This document shows, one piece after another, positions 8,416-15,814 of a stretch of DNA of 55,335 nt. The stretch's first letter is position 1; each line of letters begins with the position of its first letter. A program made the position numbers and the translations under genes. Location: assembly GCF_012912135.1 (NCBI RefSeq), contig NZ_QMEB01000005.1, positions 1-55,335 on the forward strand. Direction: 5' to 3'. The notes beneath the pieces were generated by a model, which did not search any database, was not told where the DNA came from, and saw only the letters and a list, made by a program, of their open reading frames with translations. Source of the DNA: Brasilonema bromeliae SPC951. Lineage in GTDB: Bacteria; Cyanobacteriota; Cyanobacteriia; Cyanobacteriales; Nostocaceae.

Positions 8416-10443
8416 ATGTCTAGTTCTGCCGATTTGAGTTTCTCTCGAACCTTGCCTAGTAATGTGTTTGATCAGCTTGGAGCAATTTTGCAACAGATGG
8501 CTCAAGCAGTAGGAAAGGGGGCTTTAGTACTGACAGAAGCTGTGTTGATTCCAATTGACATACCTCAAGAATGGCAGACACAACGCTTTATCGTAGTGGT
8601 TTCTGAACAGTTTAGTGCTCTGCTTGTTGGTTTTCCACAAGAGATGGATAACCAGGGGGGGCAGAGTTTGGACTCAGCAGTGAATGTCAGGTTGACTTTT
8701 TGTTCAGAAGCGATCGCCTCCTTTGTTTTGAACTTAAGAGATTTCTTTCAACGAGATTCTCATACCTACCAAAAGCTTGAACAATATTGTCACATTGCTA
8801 CTGCTAATGATGTCCAGCTTCAAAGTCAATTTTCACTGTTGTTATTAAAGTATTTTTTACCACCATTATATACTGAGAACACAGAATTATCACCTCTAAC
8901 TTATCCTCATGTTTCTGTTTGTCAACCAGTTGAACAAGCTCTGAAAAAACAGATTGCTCAGGAGCAACTGTTAAATCAAGTGACAACTCAAATCCGTAAA
9001 AGTTTTGATTTGCCTGTCATTATAGCAACGGCAGTTGCACAAGTACGAGAGTTTTTACAATTAGATAGGCTTGTAGTTTACAAATTTGAAGCATCAAGAG
9101 TCAAGAGTAAAGAAGTAACAAATCTCTCATCTGTTTCATCTGGGCACTTTTGTATTCCCCCTCAGCCTGACTATATTCATTGGACGGGCTTTACGCCAAA
9201 CACACCGCAGGTATACCCCAATACGGGAACTTCAAGCCCTCCATCATCCAAATCCTCCCAGCAAGACTTGTCTCATCAGACAGGTTGTATTATCTACGAA
9301 GTCTGTGCGAGTGATGAGATTCCGTCAGTTCTGAATAACAAAGAAGAAAATTGCTTGGCGCGAACAATCCAATGTTGGGAAAAGTTCAGCAGAGGCTTAA
9401 CCTTAGCAGTGGATGATGTGGAAAAAACTTATGTTCTGCAAGAGTGTTTATTGAATTTTTTAAGAGAAGCTAGAGTCCGCGCAAAGCTAGCTTCTCCAAT
9501 TGTGTATGAGGACAAACTTTGGGGACTGTTGATTGCTCATCAGTGCAATGCGCCACGCCAGTGGACTGAAAGTGAGAAAAATTTGCTCACTTCTGTAGCC
9601 GAACAACTTGCAATTGCGATTCACCAAACAGAGTTAATGCGATCGCTCACTCAAGAAAAACAAACCCTAGAACAACGCGTTGTTGAGCGCACAATGGCGT
9701 TACACGACGCCCTTGTTGCTGCTGAAGCCGCCAGCCGCCTGAAAAGTGAATTTCTGGCTACCGTTAGCCATGAGTTACTGACACCTTTAACTTATGTTAT
9801 CGGCATGTCTTCCACTTTATTGCGTTGGTCTTTTGGCGAGTTGACTCAACGCCAAAGGGATTACCTACAAACTATCCACGATAGTGGAGAACATTTATTA
9901 GAAATGATCAATGACATCCTTGACCTCTCTCAAATTGAGGCGGGCAAGGCAGTTTTAGATATCACAGAATTTTCATTAACAAGCATAGCAGAATCTACAG
10001 TTAACGCGCTCAAAGAAAAAGCAAATACTCAGGGAGTCAAGCTCAAACTTGATCTGCAACTCAACACGCAGCGCGATCTGTTCACTGCTGACGTCAGGAG
10101 AGTGCAACAAATTTTGTGGAATCTGTTAACTAATGCGATCAAATTCACACCAGAAGATGGTGAGGTGATTTTACGTCTTTGGGTAGAAGACAAAACTGCC
10201 ATATTTCAAGTAGAGGATACTGGCATAGGAATTCCAGAAGAACAGTTATCACTGCTGTTTGAGAAATTTCACCAACTTGATACACCTTACCGTCGTCGTT
10301 ATGGAGGAACTGGATTAGGTTTGGCTCTAACGAAACAACTTATAGAACTTCACCGGGGGCGAATTGAAGTAGAATCTACTGTAGGTGTTGGCTCAATTTT
10401 TACCGTTTGGATACCAGCACAAGGTTCCAGTAGTGAGTGTTGA
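8416..10443 (+). CDS. GAF-domain sensor histidine kinase
   Basis: This is a 675-residue cytoplasmic histidine kinase with no membrane segment. An N-terminal region (1-175) of unknown fold is followed by a phytochrome-type GAF domain (about 195-410). The GAF carries a roughly 60-residue Ser/Pro-rich insertion and the motif LDRLVVYKF. A short coiled coil (QTLEQRVVERTMALHDA) leads to the dimerisation/phosphoacceptor domain with His near 452, then a complete ATPase domain (N box NLLTNAIKF, G1 DTGIGIP, G2 GGTGLGLAL). The H box reads SHELLTPL, with Leu where Arg is usual. I saw no bilin-binding Cys-His pair. The ATG at 8416 was chosen over a TTG at 8374, without a clear ribosome-binding site for either. 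The partner response regulator is not adjacent. The ligand is unknown. Confidence 0.85.
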   Translation: MSSSADLSFSRTLPSNVFDQLGAILQQMAQAVGKGALVLTEAVLIPIDIPQEWQTQRFIVVVSEQFSALLVGFPQEMDNQGGQSLDSAVNVRLTFCSEAIASFVLNLRDFFQRDSHTYQKLEQYCHIATANDVQLQSQFSLLLLKYFLPPLYTENTELSPLTYPHVSVCQPVEQALKKQIAQEQLLNQVTTQIRKSFDLPVIIATAVAQVREFLQLDRLVVYKFEASRVKSKEVTNLSSVSSGHFCIPPQPDYIHWTGFTPNTPQVYPNTGTSSPPSSKSSQQDLSHQTGCIIYEVCASDEIPSVLNNKEENCLARTIQCWEKFSRGLTLAVDDVEKTYVLQECLLNFLREARVRAKLASPIVYEDKLWGLLIAHQCNAPRQWTESEKNLLTSVAEQLAIAIHQTELMRSLTQEKQTLEQRVVERTMALHDALVAAEAASRLKSEFLATVSHELLTPLTYVIGMSSTLLRWSFGELTQRQRDYLQTIHDSGEHLLEMINDILDLSQIEAGKAVLDITEFSLTSIAESTVNALKEKANTQGVKLKLDLQLNTQRDLFTADVRRVQQILWNLLTNAIKFTPEDGEVILRLWVEDKTAIFQVEDTGIGIPEEQLSLLFEKFHQLDTPYRRRYGGTGLGLALTKQLIELHRGRIEVESTVGVGSIFTVWIPAQGSSSEC

Positions 10444-11207
10444 GTTTTGAGTGCAGGGAAGCAGAGGGGAGCATCCCAATGCGTGAAAGAGGACGAGTAG
10501 TGGGAGCATCTTGCTCCCAAATTTTAACCAAAGCGGGCTATAAGCCCGCACTACGAGACACCACAAATTTAAACATTTGGATGCTCCGGAAGCAGAGAAG
10601 GGGGACAGAAAAAAGGCTTATCTGAACTGTAGTAGAACATTAAGTTGGCATTTTGGCAACTCTGCCGATTTTGCCAGGAGTATCGTAGGTGTTAATACGT
10701 TCTTGCACAAAAAATGACACAGTACAAGGCTCAATCCCTCCTCTTAACGATTAGCTACTGGGTCTTGTACTCCACGACAGCATATGATGAGTAGTCATAT
10801 TGTGTCGTGGTTTTCGTATCCTCTGGGTGATAGACTAGAGGATTTTTTTTGGAACCGTCAATATATTGACACTCTCCTGACTAGAAGTCAGGGGATTCTT
10901 GGTTCTTCCACAAATCTTGCCCCAACAGGACGTATCTAGCGCTTAGTAGAGGATTCATGTCCCCAATCGTAAATTCCGGTATGCCCTACCGTATTTTGTT
11001 TGATAACGATCAATTTTTGACGTTTTTTTTGGTTTTCGCAGGTTACTCAATCGTTAGATTGGTTTACGCAGCATTTCTACTTAGAGATGCTTTTTACGTT
11101 ACCTACTTATTGTTAGGCAGGATACCACTTCAGGCTAAAGCCTGTCAAGCTGCCCTGAATGCCTGCTCTAAAGGAACAGGGTTTTCGAGCTAGCGTCCTT
11201 ATAAAAC
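10444..11207. other. Spacer with repeats and tnpB remnant
   Basis: It holds a gggagcatcttgctccc-type palindrome and a cgggctataagcccg hairpin (about 10500-10550), then an IS605-type right end with a decayed tnpB tail (10870-10985, listed separately). The open frame at 10957-11193 (plus strand) has unusual composition, no recognisable domain, and overlaps the remnant, so it is not called. Confidence 0.5.
10870..10985 (-). pseudogene. Remnant of a TnpB-type transposon gene plus right-end hairpin
   Basis: On the minus strand a 34-codon open stretch (10884-10985, stop 10881-10883) ends in LGQDLWKNQESPDF. I recognise this as the C-terminal tail of cyanobacterial IS605/IS1341-type TnpB proteins. 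It runs into the hairpin CCTGACT/AGTCAGG and then GAGTGTCAAT, equivalent to the GAGATGTCAAT end of the intact element at 36.4 kb. Upstream it is interrupted by a stop and no conserved body is left. Recognition is from memory. Confidence 0.45.
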
Positions 11208-11442
11208 TAGGACTTACGCACTTTACAAATAGGCGCTTTGTGTGGAACAGCCCCAGACATCAAATCTGTAAGCGATAGAAGTGCCATTTTTTCCCATATA
11301 ATCCCCTAAGTGAATAAGTTGATGAGTCTGACACCTATAAAAAAGAAGATATTGTTGGTTAGCTCTTAATCGCAAACTTCCGTTCAGTAAACAGGTATAA
11401 CTTAACGCACATAATCAGACTTTCGTCAATGCGTAAGTCCTA
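11208..11442. mobile_element. MITE-like element with 13-bp terminal inverted repeats
   Basis: The ends are TAGGACTTACGCA (11208-11220) and TGCGTAAGTCCTA (11430-11442), exact reverse complements, flanked by direct AAAAC copies at 11203-11207 and 11443-11447. That is a 235-bp unit with a 5-bp target duplication and no coding capacity. It sits 46 bases before dacB. A related shorter element lies at 24095-24185. Confidence 0.8.
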
Positions 11443-11488
11443 AAAACATTCATAAAGTAAAAACAATTACTTAATATTTATTCACATA

Positions 11489-12973
11489 ATGCCGAAAAAA
11501 ATCACTTTTGGGTTCCTGCTGCTATTCTTGGGAACCCAAGTAGGTATCACCACTAAACCTGTGTCAGCACAACAAACACAAGTTGTACCAACAGTTGTAC
11601 CCACAGAAGCTACCACAAAATCAATTTGCCCTGCCCAACTGGGAGGATCTATAGATGCTGTGATTAATCGTCCTGTATTCAATCGGGCGCGTTGGGGCAT
11701 ATTAGTACAACCTCTGTCTTCTACCCAAACTCTTTACAGTCGGGATGCCCAAAAATACTTTACCCCGGCTTCCACGACGAAACTCCTGACAACAGCTGCT
11801 GCACTACAGCAATTAGGGACAAACTTTCGCATTCGCACTTCTGTGTATGGCGGTGGTAACGGGGTTTTATATGTTGTGGGTAGAGGAGATCCCAGTTTCA
11901 CTGATGCACAATTAGCAGTTTTGGCAAAGCAGTTGAAACAAAGGGGGATTGGGAGAGTCAATCAGTTGATTGCTGATGATACTTATATTCGAGGAGATAT
12001 TGTTCACCCCTCTTGGCAATGGGAAGATATACAGTCAGATTATGGCGCACCTATTAATAGCCTAATTTTAAATCAAAATGTTTTTCATATAAGACTTCTG
12101 CCGCAAAGTGTGGGACAACCTCTCAAAGTTATCTGGAATGATATTAGTGAGGCTGCACAATGGCAAGTTATTAATCAGTCGGTAACAACAGCAGAAAACC
12201 AACCAACTTCTATCAATGTGACTCGCGACTTGAAAGGAAAAATTTTGCGAATTCAAGGACAGTTGGCGCTCAATTCTAAACCGGAGTTAGTCAGTTTACC
12301 TGTTGTTTCTCCGGCGGAATATTTCTCACGTCGTTTTCGTAGTACTTTGATAGCAGAGAAAATTCCTGTTCTACAGACGTTTGTATCATCAACTAATGGC
12401 AAGAATGAAGAGGAATTAGCGAATGTGGAATCTCCTCCACTTTCAGAACTTGTCGCGCAAACAAATATTAACAGTAATAATCTTTTTGCTGAGTCGTTGT
12501 TGAGGGCATTAGGTTTTCAAAAACCACCTACAGAGAATCAAACTTCTGCTGATGCTGGTTTGGAAGTCATGAAAGCAACACTAACTCAAATGGGAGTCGA
12601 TTCAACAGGCTACTCTTTAGTAGATGGTTCGGGGTTATCTCGTAAAGACTTAGTGAGTCCAGAGGCTTTGGTACAAACTTTGCAGGCGATGGCAAAATCA
12701 CCAGCAGCGTTGGTATATCGAGCATCTTTACCTGTCGCAGGTAGAAGCGGGACTCTAAAAAGTCGCTTTCAAAACACACCTGCTGAAGGTATTGTTCAAG
12801 CAAAAACTGGTACGATGGGCGGTGTTGTTTCTTTGGCAGGATATATTAATGTGCCAAAGTACGAGCCAGTTGTTTTCAGTATTATGGTAAATCAAAGCGA
12901 ACAGCCTGCAAGAGTTGTGCGGCAAGCTATTGATGAAATTGTAGTATTGTTAGCTCAATTGCAAAATTGTTAA
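11489..12973 (+). CDS. dacB: D-alanyl-D-alanine carboxypeptidase/endopeptidase (PBP4, S13)
   Basis: This 494-residue periplasmic penicillin-binding protein of peptidase family S13 trims or cleaves D-Ala crosslinks in peptidoglycan. A signal peptide (residues 1-27, KKITFGFLLLFLGTQ, cut near VSA-QQ) is followed by the catalytic SxxK (STTK, Ser95/Lys98), SxN (SNN in NINSNNLFAE) and KTG (AKTGTMGG) motifs in order. Length and spacing fit the DacB family, including the insertion domain between SxxK and SxN. The ATG at 11489 follows TTCACATA with no clear Shine-Dalgarno. The MITE ending 46 bases upstream must lie in or replace part of its promoter. A bidirectional hairpin follows downstream. Confidence 0.93.
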   Translation: MPKKITFGFLLLFLGTQVGITTKPVSAQQTQVVPTVVPTEATTKSICPAQLGGSIDAVINRPVFNRARWGILVQPLSSTQTLYSRDAQKYFTPASTTKLLTTAAALQQLGTNFRIRTSVYGGGNGVLYVVGRGDPSFTDAQLAVLAKQLKQRGIGRVNQLIADDTYIRGDIVHPSWQWEDIQSDYGAPINSLILNQNVFHIRLLPQSVGQPLKVIWNDISEAAQWQVINQSVTTAENQPTSINVTRDLKGKILRIQGQLALNSKPELVSLPVVSPAEYFSRRFRSTLIAEKIPVLQTFVSSTNGKNEEELANVESPPLSELVAQTNINSNNLFAESLLRALGFQKPPTENQTSADAGLEVMKATLTQMGVDSTGYSLVDGSGLSRKDLVSPEALVQTLQAMAKSPAALVYRASLPVAGRSGTLKSRFQNTPAEGIVQAKTGTMGGVVSLAGYINVPKYEPVVFSIMVNQSEQPARVVRQAIDEIVVLLAQLQNC

Positions 12974-12982
12974 ATATCATTT

Positions 12983-13013
12983 AGGGAACAGGGAACAGGG
13001 AACAGGGAACAGG
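12983..13013. repeat. Tandem GGGAACA repeat
   Basis: Four or so consecutive 7-base units (gggaaca) follow the dacB stop. This is a typical Nostocales short tandem repeat; the same unit is inside cobN. Confidence 0.8.
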
Positions 13014-13052
13014 AAAATGTCCTAACAATGGTGGCGACAGCTATAAAAAACG

Positions 13053-13120
13053 AGGAACCTCACCCCCTGCCCCTCTCCTTAGTAAGGAGAGGGGTGCCCG
13101 GAGGGCGGGGTGAGGTTTTT
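13053..13120. terminator. Long palindrome acting as likely bidirectional terminator
   Basis: An outer stem ACCTCACCCC/GGGGTGAGGT and an inner stem CCCCTCTCCTT/AAGGAGAGGGG lie between convergent dacB and the Uma2 gene. TTTTT follows on the plus strand and a T-rich tract follows on the minus strand. It is a dispersed repeat (relatives at 15562-15760 and 47371-47403) that seems to serve as terminator for both genes. Confidence 0.7.
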
Positions 13121-13123
13121 AAA

Positions 13124-13825
13124 TTACTCGATGACATCGCCAAAGCGATCGCGATACTTTTTCAACACATCCTCTAGGTTTTGTGATCGCTGACGTTCTT
13201 TTTCTAATTCCTGTTGTGCTTGTTCAGCGCGTTGCTTTTCCTGTTCTAGCTGCTCGTTAACTTCAGCATAAGAGAAAAACTTGCTACCATCGGGACGATA
13301 GATTTGCAACTCTTCGCCGGATGAGTCAAACCGGATACCCAAGCGGGGACTTACCCAGTTTGCTATTTCTCCAATCACATCTAGTCCATCCTCTGCTTTC
13401 AACCAGCCTCTCAAAATATTCTTGTCTGGATCGTAGATGTAATATTCCTGAACTCCGTAGCGATCGTAAAATAAAAGCTTTTTGTCCATCTCAGTAGAAC
13501 TGTTACTGGGAGAGAGAATTTCAAAGACGACTTGCGGCGGAATGTTGTCTTCTTCCCATTGTTTATATGAAGTGCGATCGCCCTTTGTTCTGCCAAGCAC
13601 TACCATCACGTCTGGTGCTGTGACAATCGTATTTCGACCTTTTAGTGGATACCATAACAAGTCCCCAGCCACAAAGACATTTGGATCATCAGCGTACAGC
13701 CAATCAAGATTTTGCTGAATCTGCACAATCCAACGGAACTGCTTGGTATTATCTGCCATTGGCTTGCCGTCGCTTTCTGGGTAAATAATTTCTGATGGAG
13801 TTGTTGCCAGGGGTTGAGAAACCAT
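13124..13825 (-). CDS. Uma2 family (DUF820) PD-(D/E)XK endonuclease-like protein
   Basis: This 233-residue member of the large cyanobacterial Uma2 family has a restriction-endonuclease fold. Visible fold elements are APDVMVV (Asp), VVFEILSPSN (Glu) and a following Lys-containing strand (TEMDKKLLFYDRYGVQEYYIYD in outline). A charged coiled coil (QLEQEKQRAEQAQQELEKER) makes up residues about 185-225. The biological role of the family is not settled. The frame is open upstream to 13936, but those codons come from the CRISPR repeat. The ATG at 13825 (MVSQPLATTPSE) is the family-like start. Its start is 56 bases from the CRISPR array. Confidence 0.85.
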   Translation of the reverse strand: MVSQPLATTPSEIIYPESDGKPMADNTKQFRWIVQIQQNLDWLYADDPNVFVAGDLLWYPLKGRNTIVTAPDVMVVLGRTKGDRTSYKQWEEDNIPPQVVFEILSPSNSSTEMDKKLLFYDRYGVQEYYIYDPDKNILRGWLKAEDGLDVIGEIANWVSPRLGIRFDSSGEELQIYRPDGSKFFSYAEVNEQLEQEKQRAEQAQQELEKERQRSQNLEDVLKKYRDRFGDVIE

Positions 13826-13880
13826 AACCAAGCTTATGACTCTGGATGCTTCAAAGTTAGCACAATATGGCATTAGTAAT

Positions 13881-14062
13881 GTTTCCATCCCCGTTAGGGG
13901 CGATGTAAGTGGAAAGTCTACTGTAACGTCTACCAATTCTGAATATTGGGCTTGTTTCCATCCCCGTTAGGGGCGATGTAAGTGGAAAGGCTTGAAAATA
14001 ATACTTCATTGTTTTGAAGTACCAGAGTTTCCATCCCCGTTAGGGGCGATGTAAGTGGAAAG
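13881..14062 (-). CRISPR. Small orphan CRISPR array, 3 repeats and 2 spacers
   Basis: Three identical 36-base repeats lie at 13881-13916, 13954-13989 and 14027-14062. They begin GTTTCCATCCCCGTTAGGGG and end GTGGAAAG. Two unrelated spacers of 37 bases each lie at 13917-13953 and 13990-14026. The repeat holds the stem CCCCgttaGGGG. Read on the minus strand, repeats end in GGGGATGGAAAC, resembling the GAAAC 3' ends of cyanobacterial type I-D/III repeats, so transcription is probably minus with the leader at higher coordinates. No cas genes are in the window. Confidence 0.92.
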
Positions 14063-14188
14063 AGTTCACTTCTGGAAGCCTTACTGGGAGAGGGTTTTAG
14101 ATACCCCAATCGACGTACTCCTAAAAAGGAATTAAACTTTCTGCACAATAAATACTTTTTAGCGTCTGAAAAGCTTACTGGGTAAGCA

Positions 14189-14245
14189 ATCGACGCATCT
14201 CAACGAAGTTACGCGGTTTTCAAGGATCGGAGGAGATGCGTCGAT
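14189..14245. other. 13-bp perfect inverted repeat in the presumed CRISPR leader
   Basis: ATCGACGCATCTC (14189-14201) and GAGATGCGTCGAT (14233-14245) are exact reverse complements separated by 31 bases. They lie 127 bases beyond the last repeat on the presumed leader side. It could be a leader structure, a protein-binding site or an unrelated hairpin. Confidence 0.6.
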
Positions 14246-14568
14246 GAAGTTCAACACACTCTTCTAAAAATAAAATATATCACTTATGGTTGTCAAGTTT
14301 TTTACATAATAGGCGGTTTTGTTTCAAGATTTTTCAATCAAGTGCACAGGGCCATACAAGTTGCTTAGAGGCACAGAAATATCAGCTGTTGAATCGGATC
14401 ACGTTGAGGAGGATTGTGTTGGCGATCGCCATAATAAGTAGGTCAACATAAAAAAACATAAAATACGATTCTTGCGATTGCTGAGTCCCAAGGGGACACG
14501 CTGCGCGAACGCTCCACTGCGTTTTGCTCGCAATGACATTTCACGTTTAATTAGGTTGAGCTACTTAA
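14246..14568. other. Spacer between CRISPR leader side and FHA gene
   Basis: AT-rich, with a GCGATCGC site near 14423 and a small dispersed-repeat-like block at about 14485-14540 (aaggggacacgctgcgcg). No gene seen. Confidence 0.4.
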
Positions 14569-15375
14569 CTATCTTTTTAAGAATCCCTTCAAAGAGTGCA
14601 AACTATAATTCAAGACTTTACCCGTATTAAACAATTGATATCCAGCGAATAAGAAAGCAGATGATGCCAGGATAGCGAAAAGATTGACGGATGCAAAAAA
14701 ATTGCCTGTGAACAGCATGATTGCAACTCCCAACCCGATCAAAATCCATCCTATTTTACGATTTAGATGGCGTCGGCTTAAAACGATAACTCCTGCAAGA
14801 CATAACAATATACTAGGGAGACCTATAAAAAAACCAATTCGAGTGTTTGTAGATATAATCAAAATTCCTAAAACCATCAGCACTAAGCCGACAAGTTTAC
14901 TAGGACGATCCACTTGATATTGTTTATTGTTTCCAATCATCTCAGGCTGTACAATCTGAGCCTGAAGAACTGTGGGTTGACGAGTCAGTCTGGAATAAGA
15001 AGTCGAAGCAAAATTTTGTTTTTGTTGAAAAATGAAAGTTATCTTTTCTTGTTGACCTAGGTCTATCTTATCTCCTAAATTAAGAGGATAGCGCTTTTTT
15101 GGCTCTAGTTTGACACTATTAAGAAATGTGCCGTTGGAGCTTCCCGTATCAATAATATAATAAATGTTTTCTTCTACCTGAATTTCTGCATGAAGCCGAG
15201 AAACAACATCGGCATTTGGCAAAGCTAAAACATTGATGTCCGGTGCAATTTCCTCGTTTGGCTTACCAATCCGAAAAATCGGAAGATTTGGTGGCAATTC
15301 AAAGGAGGTGTTACTTTGGAGATGAAAAAGCTCTAAATTTTGTCCTGTTGTGTGTGATGTGCTGAGGTTTGGCAT
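14569..15375 (-). CDS. FHA-domain membrane protein
   Basis: This is a 268-residue protein. An N-terminal FHA phosphothreonine-binding domain (about residues 25-115) shows FRIGKPN, the conserved SRLHAEI and DTGSSNGTFLN. The C-terminal half (about 155-255) has four hydrophobic segments with a membrane-facing basic tail. The domain order puts a phosphopeptide reader on the cytoplasmic side of a membrane anchor; the partner kinase is not visible here. The gene is transcribed away from lysC with a repeat-rich 439-base spacer upstream. The ATG at 15375 gives MPNLSTSHTTGQ. The function beyond binding phosphorylated partners is not known. Confidence 0.82.
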   Translation of the reverse strand: MPNLSTSHTTGQNLELFHLQSNTSFELPPNLPIFRIGKPNEEIAPDINVLALPNADVVSRLHAEIQVEENIYYIIDTGSSNGTFLNSVKLEPKKRYPLNLGDKIDLGQQEKITFIFQQKQNFASTSYSRLTRQPTVLQAQIVQPEMIGNNKQYQVDRPSKLVGLVLMVLGILIISTNTRIGFFIGLPSILLCLAGVIVLSRRHLNRKIGWILIGLGVAIMLFTGNFFASVNLFAILASSAFLFAGYQLFNTGKVLNYSLHSLKGFLKR

Positions 15376-15814
15376 AACCTGCTTTTAAGGAGCAATGTTT
15401 TGATTTATCTAAAATATCTTTCTTGTCTGACAACAAAGATGCTTCGGTGATCATCTTAAACTTGATTGTCTTAATTTTAATACTTACAGATTCAAAAAAT
15501 ATTTGCCACAGATAACCCCTCCCCTTGCTAAGGCTACGGTGTACACACATCTCACTTAAAACCTCACCCTCGCTTTTAGCTTCGCTAAAATCTTTCCCTC
15601 TCCGAACTCGCGGAGAGGGATGCCCGATAGGGCAGGGTGAGGTGAAAAGCGCGGGTGCGTCTGGTACACTGGCTTTTCACCTCACCCTCGCTTTTAGCTA
15701 CGCCAAAATCTTTCCCTCTCCTTCATAAGGAGAGGGATGCCCGGTAGGGCAGGGTGAGGTTGGGAACGCGGGTGCGTCTCGTAATACAAAAAATCTCTAT
15801 TTCAAAACCAACCA
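15376..15814. other. Repeat-rich spacer upstream of the FHA gene and downstream of lysC
   Basis: Contains two tandem palindromic repeats (see 15562-15760). No gene. The first 180 bases adjoining the FHA gene are AT-rich and probably carry its promoter. Confidence 0.5.
15562..15760. repeat. Two direct copies of a palindromic CCTCACCC repeat
   Basis: Copies at 15562-15643 and 15679-15760 are near identical. Each has an outer stem CCTCACCCT/AGGGTGAGG, an inner CCCTCTCC/GGAGAGGG stem, and a cgcttttagct.cg.aaaatc insert. They share their ends with the hairpin at 13053-13120. They may terminate lysC transcription. Confidence 0.8.

Noticed and set aside
10957-11193. 78-codon plus-strand frame with hydrophobic residues
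   Set aside because: It overlaps the minus-strand tnpB remnant and repeat sequence and has no ribosome-binding site; it looks like chance.
13826-13936. Upstream extension of the Uma2 frame
   Set aside because: These codons read through a CRISPR repeat and spacer; the family-like start is the ATG at 13825.
13930-14148. 72-codon minus-strand frame across the CRISPR array
   Set aside because: It translates repeats twice (FPLTSPLTGMETL) and is an artefact of the array.
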